From positions 6,093,678 to 6,157,677 of the forward strand of contig JAJKFL010000005.1 in the NCBI GenBank assembly GCA_021186555.1: a DNA stretch of 64,000 nt. The letters run 5' to 3'. A program made the translations under genes and the position numbers. Shown one piece after another: positions 43,733-54,557 of the stretch (its first letter is position 1; each line of letters opens with the position of its first letter). The notes under the pieces are model-generated. The model had not been told where the DNA came from, searched no databases, and saw only the letters and a list, made by a program, of their open reading frames with translations. This DNA is from Reticulitermes speratus (lineage: Eukaryota; Arthropoda; Insecta; Blattodea; Rhinotermitidae).

Positions 43733-44304
43733 TTCAAAGAAAATCCGCCTAATTTGATTTGCTGCTACAATTGATGCTGTTCCCAGTTGGCTGGAAAAAA
43801 AAAACGGCCTGACAAAAAAAATTAGGTTCAAAACGCTTAGAAGTTTACGACATAAAATTTTGTTAACATTTCCACCCCCCCCCCCCTTTCCCCTCGAGAA
43901 CTAAGCCAACTTCACCGAAGTCCTCCGTTGTAATGAACTTGTTTTTATACCAACCGTACTACACGTTTCGGCCATACAATCTGGCCGTAATAAAACTATC
44001 AACATATAAGACGTTCGGTGAAAGTTATCGATATCTTTTGCAGACACTTGTACCTTCTCACTTTCTCACTCCTGCCTATCAGTACTCTCGTCAGTAAGTT
44101 CAGTATTTGGTCGCCGACGGAAGTGATTCGTAATATCCTTCTCCAGCCCTTTACCTTCTCCTCCCGTTCCACCTATTCTCATCTCACTCCCTCCCTTTCC
44201 ATGCTATTTCCCCTATTCCATATTTCAGTTCCCGTATCTAATTGCCGTTTTCAGAAAATTTATTAATAATGCATGCTATAAAACGAATACTATTAAAAAG
44301 GAAC
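43733..44304. other. Stretch after receptor tail exon
   Basis: C10 tract at about 43866-43876. A decayed hammerhead-like motif at 43958-43995 (minus: GGCCAGATTGTATGGCCGAAAC, core lost). CT-rich around 44050-44240. No gene. Confidence 0.45.
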
Positions 44305-44471
44305 TTAAGTAGTTCGGGTGGGGGGCATGGACTGGATTGATATGGCTCAGGATAGGGACAGGTGGCGGGCTCTTGTGAGTGCGGTAATGAACTTTCGGGT
44401 TCCATAAAACGCGGGAATTTCTTGACTAGCTGACGACCTGTTAGCTTCTCAAGAAGGACTGTGCTCCATGG

Positions 44472-44475
<4 letters not shown>
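44305..44475 (+). mobile_element. RTE-type 3' UTR end
   Basis: GGCATGGACTGGATTGATAT, GGACAGGTGGCGGGCTCTTG and ATTTCTTGACTAGCTGACGA match the 3' ends at 15512 (reverse), 47777, 51120 and 59225. It runs straight into a (GTTA)n tail. Confidence 0.8.
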
Positions 44476-44502
<27 letters not shown>

Positions 44503-44990
44503 CATTCAGCCACACAGTCAGTCAGTTAGTCAGTCAGTGAATGAGTGAGTGAGTGAGTTAGTTAGTCATTCAGCTACACAGTCAGTCAGTCAGTCAGTCA
44601 GTCAGTTAGTCAGTGAATGAGTGAGTGAATGAGTGAGTGAGTGAGTTAGTTAGTTAGTTAGTCATTCAACCACACAGTCAGTCAGTTAGTCAGTCAGTGA
44701 ATGAGTGAGTGAGTTAGTTAGTCATTCAGCTACACAGTCAGTCAGTCAGTCAGTCAGTCAGTCAGTTAGTCAGTGAATGAGTGAGTGAATGAGTGAGTGA
44801 GTGAGTTAGTTAGTTAGTTAGTTAGTCATTCAGCCACACAGTCAGTCAGTCAGTCAGTCAGTTAGTCAGTGAATGAGTGAGTGAATGAGTGAGTGAGTGA
44901 GTTAGTTAGTTAGTTAGTTACTTAGTCGATCGGTCGGTCACTTGGTTGTTTGGTTCGTTGGTTGGTTCGTTCGTTCTTTCGTTGGTTAGT
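44476..44990. repeat. Compound GTTA/CAGT/GAGT tandem array with about 160-bp period
   Basis: Tetranucleotide runs are arranged around a marker CATTCAGCYACACAG at about 44503, 44567, 44723 and 44827, with the variant CATTCAACCACACAG at about 44663. Alternate markers are about 160 bp apart, so a two-block unit has itself been duplicated. It begins at the microsatellite tail of an RTE-type element. Confidence 0.9.
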
Positions 44991-46756
44991 TAAACGAGAT
45001 AATCCTTAACATTTTTTTTAATATGCTGCATTACGTACGAGTTAAAAATGAATGCAGAGTACAACAAACACAAAAATGAAAGAATAAAGTAAATGAGTGC
45101 CCATATTAACATTAAATAATTGTACGTGTACAATAAATAAAAATACCAACATTCACAGCTAAGTGGTTGGCACTCCTGCTTCATATTCCGCAGTTCCGGT
45201 GTCATAAACCTGTACTTACTCAAGCTTGCGTGTTTTTCCGTTTCCTCCATACAAACACCGGACAGTACTTTTAATTAGCCAATACGTTGTTAAACGCGTT
45301 ATCACGCATTTATTCTATCTACCATTAGATAATTATAACAAGCGTCGTTAGGCAAACGAAGAATAAATAAATGTTGTGCAAAATTCAATATTGAGGTGGC
45401 GAAGAGATCTTTGGTAAGCTTGTCAACAGCTACAGGATGAAACATACAGGCACTTAAAAGAAGTAATAAACACAATTAAATATAAAATATATAATAAAAA
45501 AGAGAAAAAAGAAGATACGGTATTCTCCATGCAAATTTATTCCTTCCAAATCATCTAAATATTGGCACATAATATCATAATGTTTGGCACGGCTTGCTGA
45601 AGGAGAAGGTGTTACGTCACTGCTTAAATTAAAAAACTGCAACCGCCCCTGATTATTTTAGTTGGTACACTGAACTGCCCCTTTCTCCCACACGTACTGA
45701 GCCCCACAGATGGGAAAGGGGTAGTCACACAACAAAGATATAACATAATAAATGAAAATATATTCCACATAACAAAACCATGATAAGAAATCTCACATAC
45801 AATAATATACAGAAACACCATACATATAACCGGTATAGCAATTACTTGCCCCATACATACCAAATCAAAATTACCTTGCTGTTGCCGTGGGACTAAACCC
45901 AACTAAAAACGATGACTCGGGACCACGGCATCAGCCAAGGGACTCCAACCCCAGCTGGCTCGCTGAACTGAATTTGGAACCCATTGCCGAAACCGAATTT
46001 TGATACTACCTCCAGTCAGGCTAGGATCAGAGTGACCAAACGAAGCATACTGACGTAAAAGGAAAACTAGTGGCAGGAGGGGAAATGGAGAGGGGAAAGA
46101 GGGAGGAAACGATGCGCGCGGCGAAGGTCCTTAGTTAGATCCGCTTACGAGGTACTGGGAGGAAATCCCGGTACAACACAAAGACTTAAATTATCGATGA
46201 TAATTTTTTATCTCTAAAAACATTACAAAACAGAACATTCCTTCGTATGGAATAAAGAGTTTTTAAGTTTCAAGTCTCCAGAACTACGTAAAAACGAGAA
46301 TAGATTTGGTTTCATAAAATCACCTGCAACCCTGTAATATATTTTTGCAAACTGCTAAAGTGCAGCTTGATCTATAACATCCGGTTGTATTCGGATACGC
46401 TTGTAAAGAATTATTCAGGTAACGCAATATTAATTGCTGCAATCACCCGGTCTATATTTAAATTATTTTACGGCGGAATTCACAGTAATTCATACTTGTG
46501 GAAAACATCGAAATTACTTTGAAGTCTTCTATGAAATTTTTAAGCCATGGGCCTGATGGTGGCTTAACTTGTTAAATCGAGACATGTACCAGATACTAAT
46601 ATATTGTATCAATGTTTTGTTAGCTGAAATAATGCTATGTGCGGGTCTTTGTACGTTTTGACGTTTGATGAAACCGACCAATGTCAGGTTATTCAAAGCA
46701 TTTGAGCCAATTACACGGACGGATTTGACATGTTTTATTAATAAAGGTATTCGTCA
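44991..46756. other. Unannotated stretch
   Basis: No gene recognised. A GC-richer purine-biased patch at about 45900-46170 (AGGGGAAATGGAGAGGGGAA) matches no other repeat in the window. Confidence 0.4.
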
Positions 46757-47290
46757 ACAATCTAGGCAGTTTACATATAAATGTAACATTGAGGCGAGTT
46801 CGCGTAACCACTGTTGCCGTGGAAAAGCAATAAGTATCACATATTCTAAGTGTGTGTCTGTAGCCTTAGTTATCCAGCATGCAAAGCGCATGCGCCGTAT
46901 TATATTGTCATCTGTGGCCTGTCCGGCTGTACCATATTTTTCCATATTATCTCATAAACGGCACGATTTTAGGAAAAAAGTTATTGAACATAAAATGTGT
47001 GTTTTGATTTTCTCTACAAATTTTGTCTGAAACATTTCTCATTCTAAGAAGAATTCAGCGAGATACTATCATAAATGTACATAGGTGTTCATGTAAAGTA
47101 CCCGTTATTATTGTCAGATTTTAATGAAACTTGAATTTTCTCGGCAGCTCTTGTAAAAATCCTCAAATATCCATTTCATGAAAACCCGTCTAGTGGGAAC
47201 CGAGTTGTTCCATTCGGACGGACAGACAGACAGACAGATATACATGACGAAGCTAACAGCCACTTTACGCAATTTTGCGAACGCGCCAAG
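46757..47290 (+). repeat. R450 dispersed repeat, copy B
   Basis: Longest R450 copy: starts near CGAGTTCGCGTAACCACTGT, continues through TTATCCAGCATGCAAAGCGC and ATTATCTCATAAACGGCACG to GGACAGACAGACAGACAGAT and CATGACGAAGCTAACAGC. Confidence 0.88.
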
Positions 47291-47776
47291 AAAGGCGGCT
47301 GTGGTTGCTATTTGTGATACCCCTGCATGTCAAGTTGTAAAAAATCACTACCGGGTATAAATATAGATTATATCTGACAGCAAAAGACAAACTGTGGCGA
47401 CAGCCTGAAACTCTCCACCTAATTTAACTAATGCTTATATGGGACTGTATTAAATTTTGATGGAGACAGTAGTGAGCACAAGATACGTTTTGAACATTTT
47501 AAATGTGTATATATATTATATATATTATATATATATCGATATTAATAACATGTACACCATTTACAGTACACATACAAAACTTAGTAGCATGTTTCACTTA
47601 TATAGCCGACATGTTTCTGTCGAAATCGACCACCATTAAGAAATTTTTACTCTATTGCTTTTGGCTATTTACAAAACTTTTTTTTTGTTTTATCTAAAAT
47701 AGTACTGTATGTATAAATACTATTATCTAATTAAAACCATGTGCAATAAAATGCCCTACATAAACTTTTTACAATA
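47291..47776. other. Stretch with hammerhead-like remnant
   Basis: (TA)-rich run near 47508-47545. A decayed hammerhead-like motif at 47605-47641 (minus: GTCGATTTCGAC hairpin then AGAAACATGTCGGC). No gene. Confidence 0.45.
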
Positions 47777-47940
47777 GGATGGGACGGCCTGGACTGGATT
47801 GATCTGGCTCAGGATATGGGCAACCTGCAGGGTGTTGTTAAAGCGACAAAGAAATTTCGGGTTCCATAAAATGAGGGGACGTTCTTCACTAGCTGAGCAA
47901 CCATCAACATTTCAAGAATGAATCTGCTTCATGGGGTTAT
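47777..47940 (+). mobile_element. RTE-type 3' UTR end, diverged
   Basis: GGCCTGGACTGGATTGATCT and CGGGTTCCATAAAATGAGGG match the 44305 copy with many substitutions; no microsatellite tail. Confidence 0.7.
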
Positions 47941-48304
47941 TTGTTTAATGAACTGAGTCAGATATAAATTTTTACAGATTTATAAACAAAAACTTTTCGA
48001 GTATTTTCCGAGAAATGTACGTCACAGCAATTACCAAAATAAATAACTACAAAAATAACTTTTAAAAAAAAGTTAATGAAAAAACAAAATGATCCGGGAA
48101 ATAGTTTAAAAGTGTGATGTTGCTTTTCTTCAACAATGAAAAATCCGCCGTGCCTCACCGATTACGTGGAGGGCCCAAATTTCTTCGCACTATCTCCCCC
48201 CCCCCCCCCCACACACACCATCACCACTTTCTAGAGACCACTCAACATGACACAAAGAAGGTTCCTGAAGCTAACTAAGTTTTATGAAATATTATTTAAT
48301 ATTA
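47941..48304. other. Stretch with poly-C tract
   Basis: C14 tract at about 48197-48210; otherwise AT-rich and featureless. Confidence 0.4.
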
Positions 48305-48307
48305 ATT

Positions 48308-48346
48308 CCCTGATGATGGTCCCTTGGGATCGAAACATGTAGCAGT
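48308..48346 (+). ncRNA. Hammerhead ribozyme motif with intact core, weak stem I
   Basis: Core CTGATGA at 48310-48316, stem II GGTCCC/GGGATC closing on a very short loop, GAAAC at 48332-48336, then CATGTA. Sequences on each side do not pair well as stem I, so activity as a monomer is doubtful. Confidence 0.6.
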
Positions 48347-48394
48347 GTTCAATGTGATACTGTAATATAAATATCTAAGGAACAGTAAAAAAAA

Positions 48395-48684
48395 AGGTAA
48401 AGGTAAAGCTCTCCCTAGAACAGACCATGAAGGCCTAGAGGGTGAGTAGAGGTATAGTTGTACTCTTTCTTTAACCTTGGCGCTAGATTGGGGGTGGGTG
48501 GTCAACGCCACGCCCCGGCCGCTTTACCCCCGGGAAAGAGACCCCGGTACCCATTTTATAGGAGGCTGGGTGGGCCCCAGGGCCGTTCTGGACGGGTGCT
48601 GAAAATCTCGCTCTCACCAGGATTCGATCCCCGGACCGTCCAGCTCGTAGCGAGTCGCTATACCGACTGAGCTATCCCGGCCCA
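48395..48684 (-). mobile_element. S2 SINE, full length
   Basis: Reference-quality S2 copy. Minus strand: GGGCCGGGATAGCTCAGTCG, TCGCTACGAGCTGGACGGTC, B box GGATCGAATCC, GGGTACCGGGGTCTCTTTCC, GGTAAAGCGGCCGGGGCGTG, and the end near CTTTACCTTTACC with T/A-rich flank. Confidence 0.92.
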
Positions 48685-49224
48685 CATCTAAGGAACAGTA
48701 TTGTGCATTTTGTTGGTCTGAGTGCTGTGAACTGGTTACAGACAGTGCACGGTGTGAACAACATAAATTTCCTGGATTAGTAGCCTATATTTTAAACCAC
48801 GAGAACAATTCCACTGAAATTTAAAAAGCTTGTACGTGAGGAAAATAAGTCTAATACACATTAGTTTGTAATGCAGTTTGACTAAGCATGTGAGAATTAA
48901 ATTACAGACAGAATATTAAAAAAATATGTCGGGGTGACAGTGACAGGTTTTAATGTTATTAAACGAAGTCCACATTATGATTTTTATCGTAGTTCCATCA
49001 TGGCTTAACAAAGAGCCGAAGCATGTAGCCACGTTTATAAAAACAATGTAATTTGTTTTGTTAATAAATATTCGACTTTGTTCTCCATTTGCTACAGCCA
49101 CCAACGAGATGTGACAGACGCATGACAGGTACAAATTTTTGAGTCTACATATGTTTCAAAAGTTGGTGTTTCCGATTGCAACAATATTCTGGGCTTTATT
49201 TATTACAAGCAAACCGACTTGCCA
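48685..49224. other. Stretch with hammerhead-like remnant
   Basis: A decayed motif at 48993-49030 (plus: CATCATGGCT, loop, AGCCGAAGCATGTAGCC). No gene. Confidence 0.4.
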
Positions 49225-49500
49225 ATACATTCCCTGCCTTTTACAAAAACTTAATGTTCACTCACTTCCCCGTCTATAAGAGTCGACCACATGCTCTCGC
49301 CTTCAGCCAGATAAATCCAATCCACTTTAGCTTATTCCCTCCGATGACAGATTCAATATTATCCTGTCATGTAAGGCTCGACCAATTCTTCTCATTTGCA
49401 ATTTCCTATAGCTTTTCCGATTGAAATATTGCATTTAACATTCCTCCCATGCGTGCTACATGTATAACAACCTCACTATACTTGAGTTTAGCACACCCAG
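49225..49500 (-). mobile_element. Diverged RTE-type 3' end
   Basis: Shares ATTCAATATTATCCTGTCAT and CCCATGCGTGCTACATGTAT with the 15512-15870 copy (ATTTTAATATTATCCTCCCA, CCCATACGTGCTACATGCCT), in the same order and orientation. Confidence 0.55.
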
Positions 49501-50345
49501 CTCGCCGTTTTGCAATTTTTTCCAAACTTTTGTTACGTCCTCCGCTCTGCACTCAAATATCTTCGAGCTACGCAAGATCTGAACTTGTCATAAAGCTGTC
49601 AACAAGAATTCAGGTCGCCTTGTACGTTATGCCGTGTCCAGTTGCACTGTTTACACTGACGATAGGCAGCACTACGCTTCTACGCAACATCGACAAATAC
49701 TTACTAGTCAACACTGTGTAACATTCCAAAAGACTTGAGTCTTTGTCTTCAATCATTGCTCTTAACTCCAGCGTTTAAAAAAATAATAACATTTCAGTAT
49801 TGACTGTGTCCGAATGAATTAATGTACGTATCAGCGACTTATCAGATTATGCTAAATATAAAATTTTCTTTTAAAGAATAAGTCAATTTAAAAATATTAA
49901 AATGTGACGTAAAATACAAATTTCATTATGGGCGGAGTTATGAATTTTTTAAATAACTTTTTTTTCTTATCGTAAATATGCATGGAGTTATTAAGGAAAA
50001 CGTTTTCAGACTTGCGTAATCTAATCACCTTTCTAAAAACGTATCTTTTATCTTCCAAAATACGTTAACGTGAAGCTTCATCACAAAGGAATTAGTCTGA
50101 AAATACGTATGCACTCTATTTACCACTTTAATTACTTCGTCAGAAGGAAGGTACTTTTATTCTGGAGTACAGGAAGATACAATCTCATAATCCATTCATT
50201 ACCTGAGGGAGATAAACGAACAAGAAGAGTTAGCAAGATACAAACACTGCGGAATGTCCTAAAGCAGTTTTTCTGTTTGCTTTAATTATCCTAAAAAAAT
50301 ACAGAGCTTAAATCTTAATAATAATAATAATAATAATACAATAAC
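49501..50345. other. Unannotated stretch
   Basis: AT-rich, (ATA)n at about 50319-50339; no gene recognised. Confidence 0.4.
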
Positions 50346-50685
50346 CATGGCTCAACAGCCCTATATGGGCTCCTCTTGCCTCCTCTTTCCGAGGCAGTAT
50401 CGTGGCAGTTGGTGACTGGCCAACTGGCCGCGCTACTGTTCTATCGATCCTGATGTGACAGCCAGAGCCATGGAAATGGAGGCTTTGAATTTAGCTTACG
50501 CAACATTTTTATTCATGCCCGTAAGGTTCTTTTACATGCCGTAAATCTACAACATGGGACCGACGGCTTTACTTCCCCTCCGAAGGAAGTGGTGCTCCGG
50601 ATTTTTATGACCTCGGTTGGGATCGAAACCGCGAACCTTGGGTCCAGTGGCGAGCACGCTAACCACTAGTCCACCGAGGTCGACT
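50346..50685 (-). mobile_element. S5 SINE
   Basis: Minus strand: GTCGACCTCGGTGGACTAGT head, mutated B box GGTTTCGATCCCA, CTTCCTTCGGAGGGGAAGTA, TTACGGGCATGAATAAAAAT. An internal part of the body is deleted compared with 40210-40601. Confidence 0.88.
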
Positions 50686-51119
50686 CTTAACAAAATAGCA
50701 ATATTTAAATTTGAGCAAATCAAATTCGCAGCAGTAAGTTTCTTTACATTTTAATTAAATAGTTTATACACACGTTGGCTATAAATTGTGATGTCAATAA
50801 TATAAGTTTTATTATTGCAAACAATAAGAGACTCCGATAACCTTTGTATATGTTCCAAAGTACATTGTTGATTCCTGAATACACAAATTCAGAAATATAC
50901 CCCGAAAGCCGTTAATGAATCATCTAGAAAATAGTAAGATTTTCGTAAAAAAGAGTATTGGATATAAACTGTCCTTCTTTTTAAATTTTTTCCGAATAGT
51001 TTTAGGTAAGATAAATATTAAATTTACGCATGAGATGCGCGCAGGCAAGCATGGATGTTAAATGCAGTGTGTACGTTAGGAGGGTCCCGTTTAATTAAGT
51101 ATAAATTTGCTTAAATTTC
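50686..51119. other. Unannotated stretch
   Basis: AT-rich, no gene or shared repeat seen. Confidence 0.4.
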
Positions 51120-51541
51120 TGAGAAAGATGTGTGGGCCTAAAGCAGAGTAGGTAGGAGACTGCAGGAGATTGCATACTGTGGAACTGCAGTAACTGTACT
51201 CGTCACCAAATACTATAGCCTACTGGTGATCAAAACAAGAAGAATGAGATGGGTGGGACATGTGGCACGTATGGAGGACAGGAGACGTGCACACAGGGTT
51301 TTGGTGGAAAAGACTTAGGAAAAGAAATCACCTTAAAGACATAGGCGTAGGTGGGAGTATAATATTAAAATGGATCCTAAAGAATTAGGGTGGTAAAGCG
51401 TGAACTGGGTTTATCTGGCTCAGGATAGCAACAAGTGGCAGGCTCTTATGAACCCGGTAATTAAAATTGGGTTCCGTAAAATGCGGGGAATTTTTTGACT
51501 AGGCGAGGACTATTAGTTTCACAAGAATGACTCTGCTCCTT

Positions 51542-51579
<38 letters not shown>

Positions 51580-51580
51580 G
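51120..51580 (+). mobile_element. RTE-type 3' end with RT C-terminal remnant and (TTAG)n tail
   Basis: AATGAGATGGGTGGGACATG reads RMRWVGH, then VARMEDRRRAHRVLVEK, the same C-terminal wording as at 15687-15992, followed by the shared 3' UTR and a (TTAG)9 tail at 51541-51579. Frames are broken. Confidence 0.78.
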
Positions 51581-52110
51581 CTTCCAAATCTGTATTAATG
51601 GTGATACATTGATTCGTTGATACACTGTATTCAGGATTTCTGGTGTGAAGCTGGTGGACACAATTTTCTGTCACATTCTTTCCTTGAACTCTCATGAAAG
51701 GAAAAATTTAAGAATCCTATATGTGTGGGAAAGCGAGATGTAAAACTGTGAAAATAACTGAAGTAACTCAGGAAATCTTTATGACGCGTAAACTTCATCT
51801 TCCATAAAACAGAAATCTTACTGTCAGAACTGTAGGGTCTGCTGATGCTCTGAGCTACATGAATTTCAGATCTCCTCACTTTCTGCTCTGACTCTTCTAG
51901 GAATGCCTGTGCTGATGTATTCAGGAAGCACGAATTTGCATTCCTTGCTCAGCGGGCGTGTGGAGACCGCACGTTTCTAGGCTACAGACACGCACTGTGT
52001 AACTCTGCATCACGGACATACAGTTGCACTTTATACTTGTACTTGTTTCATATGAATATGGCAAAGAAAGAACTCCTGTTCTGTGGGTATGCCAATCCAA
52101 TGCATATTCC
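51581..52110. other. Unannotated stretch
   Basis: No gene or shared repeat recognised. Confidence 0.4.
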
Positions 52111-52239
52111 TTTGCTGTATACGAACTTCATTCTGAATTCACCGTACATTTTTAAAAATTAATTATGTTTTACACCAACCAATTGCATATATTTATTTAA
52201 AGAACATTAGAATATTCTATAAAATATTAGATAAAAAAT

Positions 52240-52283
52240 CCCAACATATGTTTCGGCTTATCGATAAGCCATCATCAGGGGGT
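52240..52283 (-). ncRNA. Hammerhead ribozyme, intact core
   Basis: Minus strand: stem I CCC/GGG, core CTGATGA, stem II GGCTTA/TAAGCC with TCGA loop, GAAA, stem III as CATATG and TT at the cleavage position. All core bases match the hammerhead consensus. Tiny stem III is the form known from Penelope-like elements. Predicted to self-cleave, probably better as a dimer. Confidence 0.82.
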
Positions 52284-52475
52284 GTCACAACTGCTTGTTT
52301 ATAAAACACGTACACATATTGGTCCTCTGTAGAGGAGTATAGTCATCGCCATATCTCACTTTTGCATCGACGAACTTTATTCTGAATTAACCGTGCACAG
52401 TGAGATATGGCGATGACTATACTCCTCTACAGAGGACCAATATGTGTACGTGTTTTATAAACAAGCAGTTGTGAC

Positions 52476-52521
52476 ACCCCCTGATGATGGCTTATCGATA
52501 AGCCGAAACATATGTTGGGGT
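52476..52521 (+). ncRNA. Hammerhead ribozyme, intact core
   Basis: Plus strand: stem I ACCCC/GGGGT, core CTGATGA 52481-52487, stem II GGCTTA/TAAGCC with TCGA loop, GAAA 52505-52508, stem III CATATG, cleavage triplet GTT ending at 52516. Best-paired copy in the window. Confidence 0.85.
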
Positions 52522-52923
52522 TTTTTTATCTAACATTTTATAGAATATTTTGATGTTCTTTAAATAAATATGTGTATTTGGTTGGTGTAAAACATAATTT
52601 GCTGTATACATTTCGATTTACTGCAAATTCCTCTACTATAGCTTGATGATCCACATTGTTTAAAGATATTCATATTCCGTGCAGTAAGACAAGTCACCAT
52701 ATGTATCCCAACAACTGCACTATAATTACATACAATAATATACAAGCATACGGTAAACATCCTACATGTTTCGACCTTTTTCGGCCACATTCGGAGAGGT
52801 ATTCCACCAAAAAATACACTAATGGCTAGTTACGTCATAGAAGTGCAATAATACAGTTAAAATACAGATATTAAAATGGTTAAGAAAAACTAAAAGGCAT
52901 AATACAGATTGTGTATCATAATA

Positions 52924-53108
52924 CAGTCGAACTCGGTTATAACGTAATGGAAGGGGCTGAATATTTTGTGTCGTTATAAACGAGTGTCGTTATAACCGAT
53001 GAGTATAATGTTATGGTTAACAGTGAGGAGCTAATTGGTACCACAGAATATCTGACGCTATAGACGAGGTGTAGCATAAACTGATGTCGTTATAACCTGG
53101 TTCGTCTG
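52924..53108. mobile_element. Pogo-like MITE, copy 3, TA-flanked
   Basis: TA on both sides (52922-52923, 53109-53110). Left TIR CAGTCGAACTCGGTTATAAC; right end GTTATAACCTGGTTCGTCTG. Best-bounded MITE copy, 185 bp. Confidence 0.88.
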
Positions 53109-53120
53109 TATGTTGTGGAT

Positions 53121-53283
53121 TGCAGAAAAAACATGTATTGCAGAAAAACATCTATTGCAGAAAAACATGTATTGCAGAAAAACATCTATTGCAGAAAAAC
53201 ATCTATTGCAGAAAAACATCTATTGCAGAAAAACATCTATTGCAGAAAAACATCTATTGCAGAAAAACATCTATTGCAGAAAT
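53121..53283. repeat. 17-bp tandem repeat, about 9.6 copies
   Basis: Repeats of ATTGCAGAAAAACATCT starting right after the MITE. Its three open frames (IAEKHLLQKN and so on) are by-products. Confidence 0.95.
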
Positions 53284-53560
53284 CCATCTTCGTGTTCAGT
53301 GATACGTCCCTGTGTCTGCTGTCGTTGTTTGTCACCATAGCGAATGTAAATTTTAAATTTTTTACCCATTTTAATATTAGTATTTTAACTCTATTATTGC
53401 ACATCTATGGTCTAACTGGTCACTGTTGTATTTTTCTTTGTTGAATATCTCCCTGGAGATGGCCGAAAAAGGCCGAAACATGTAGGTTTACCACATTTTT
53501 GTATATTATTGTATCTAATTATTTTGCAGTTGTTGGAATATATGTGGTGACCCAGTCTGT

Positions 53561-54280
53561 ATTTTTGCTGTACGTAAAGTGTTGACACGTGTACATCATT
53601 GTACTGTATACATTCGACACGCCATTTACCTGCTCTGCACCCACAAGTGTATAGCGCAATGTTGCTCTGAACCAGTCCACACAACCATATCATTTGTCTA
53701 TGGACGCTTCTCAGCATTACATAGCTACAAACATGTGAAATTTGAGGTAATCATAAAGGTGACTGTGAAGACCAATATCGTTTGGAATATGACGCCGTGT
53801 ATTGTCGTAGATATTAACCGACGTTTCTGAGAAATTTTCTGCCTCCATTTTCAGAGACCTCTACCAGCTTACACATGACGTCACATTCCGGAATACAGTA
53901 TTCTTTGTACTCACATAGCGACAGAAATACCATTCGTCCCGGTTTTCTCGGGAGATTCCCAGGTTTACGGGCTTTAACGAGCTCTGCCTCGGTATCCCCC
54001 AAAATTTGTTTCGGGATATCAAGGGTCCCAGAATTTTCTAAGTCTTAAAAATACGACGTTTCTTACAGTGCCTACGAAGGGTTTGACTTCCAGACAGTGG
54101 CAGAAAATATCAGTAGATGTAGGATAGCTATCGAGTGATCGCTAACAGGAAAGAGCAGGACAGGGCGAGAAAGATGTGTAGATTAGTGATTATAGAGTGT
54201 GGACTGAGACAGCGAAAGATGAGGTACGGATATGTAAAGAAAAAATAAGTACACCGAGTGTCTGGGTGTGATATCAGGCT
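53561..54280. other. Stretch with a decayed hammerhead repeat
   Basis: Minus-strand motif at 53822-53865: CTGAAAATGGAGGCAG, loop, TCTCAGAAACGTCGG, a decayed hammerhead whose core G is changed. No gene. Confidence 0.45.
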
Positions 54281-54496
54281 TCCGCCGCGATCTAAATCAG
54301 ATCTTCGCTCTTCTGGGATGTTACGCAGCGTAGATTGTTAGTTGGTTGTCGAAGTTTGGGGACAACCTATCGGTCCCATTTTCAAGGATCTAGCAATCCA
54401 AGAATACTTCTTGGACTGTTGATGGGACAGATAGGTTGTCCCGAAACGTCGGTAAATAACTAAACTCTACGCCGCGTAACATCCCAGAAGAGCGAC
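54281..54496. mobile_element. Foldback element with paired degenerate hammerheads (copy 2)
   Basis: Same unit as 14988-15193: outer arms CTTCTGGGATGTTACGCAGC and CGCGTAACATCCCAGAAG, inner motifs at 54352-54385 (minus) and 54416-54452 (plus: CTGTTGA core, GGGACAGATAGGTTGTCCC hairpin, GAAACGTCGG). Confidence 0.75.
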
Positions 54497-54515
54497 TGGA
54501 TGTCTGAGTATTATT

Positions 54516-54557
<42 letters not shown>

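Larger units (their letters stand above)
52123..52597. mobile_element. Palindromic hammerhead element A, 12-bp TSD
   Basis: 475 bp bounded by direct repeats TTTGCTGTATAC (52111-52122 and 52598-52609). It starts GAACTTCATTCTGAATTCAC, then has inverted arms of about 200 bp (52155-52355 and 52396-52594) around a spacer that repeats the starting sequence (GAACTTTATTCTGAATTAAC). Each arm carries one hammerhead ribozyme. The start sequence repeated in direct orientation plus inverted ribozymes suggests a Penelope-type terminal-repeat structure without coding part. Confidence 0.8.
52674..53560. mobile_element. Penelope-like unit with inverted hammerhead arms, carrying a MITE and minisatellite
   Basis: Left arm (52674-52810) and right arm (53430-53560) are inverted relatives: CTACATGTTTCGACCTTTTT against AAAAAGGCCGAAACATGTAG, and GCAGTTGTTGGAATATATGTGG pairing with the left GTATCCCAACAACTGC. 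Motifs at 52761-52800 (minus) and 53451-53486 (plus, core CTGGAGA) are hammerhead-like with one or more changed core bases. The interior holds a pogo-like MITE and a 17-bp tandem repeat. Confidence 0.65.

Noticed and set aside
46754..46945. Minus-strand ORF in R450 ([17 protein letters not shown])
   Set aside because: Recurs in the other R450 copies as a broken frame; it is a repeat by-product with no known domain.
48600..48684. True tRNA genes at the many A/B-box sites
   Set aside because: The heads lack full cloverleaf acceptor pairing and anticodon stem as read by eye and are joined to repeated SINE bodies.
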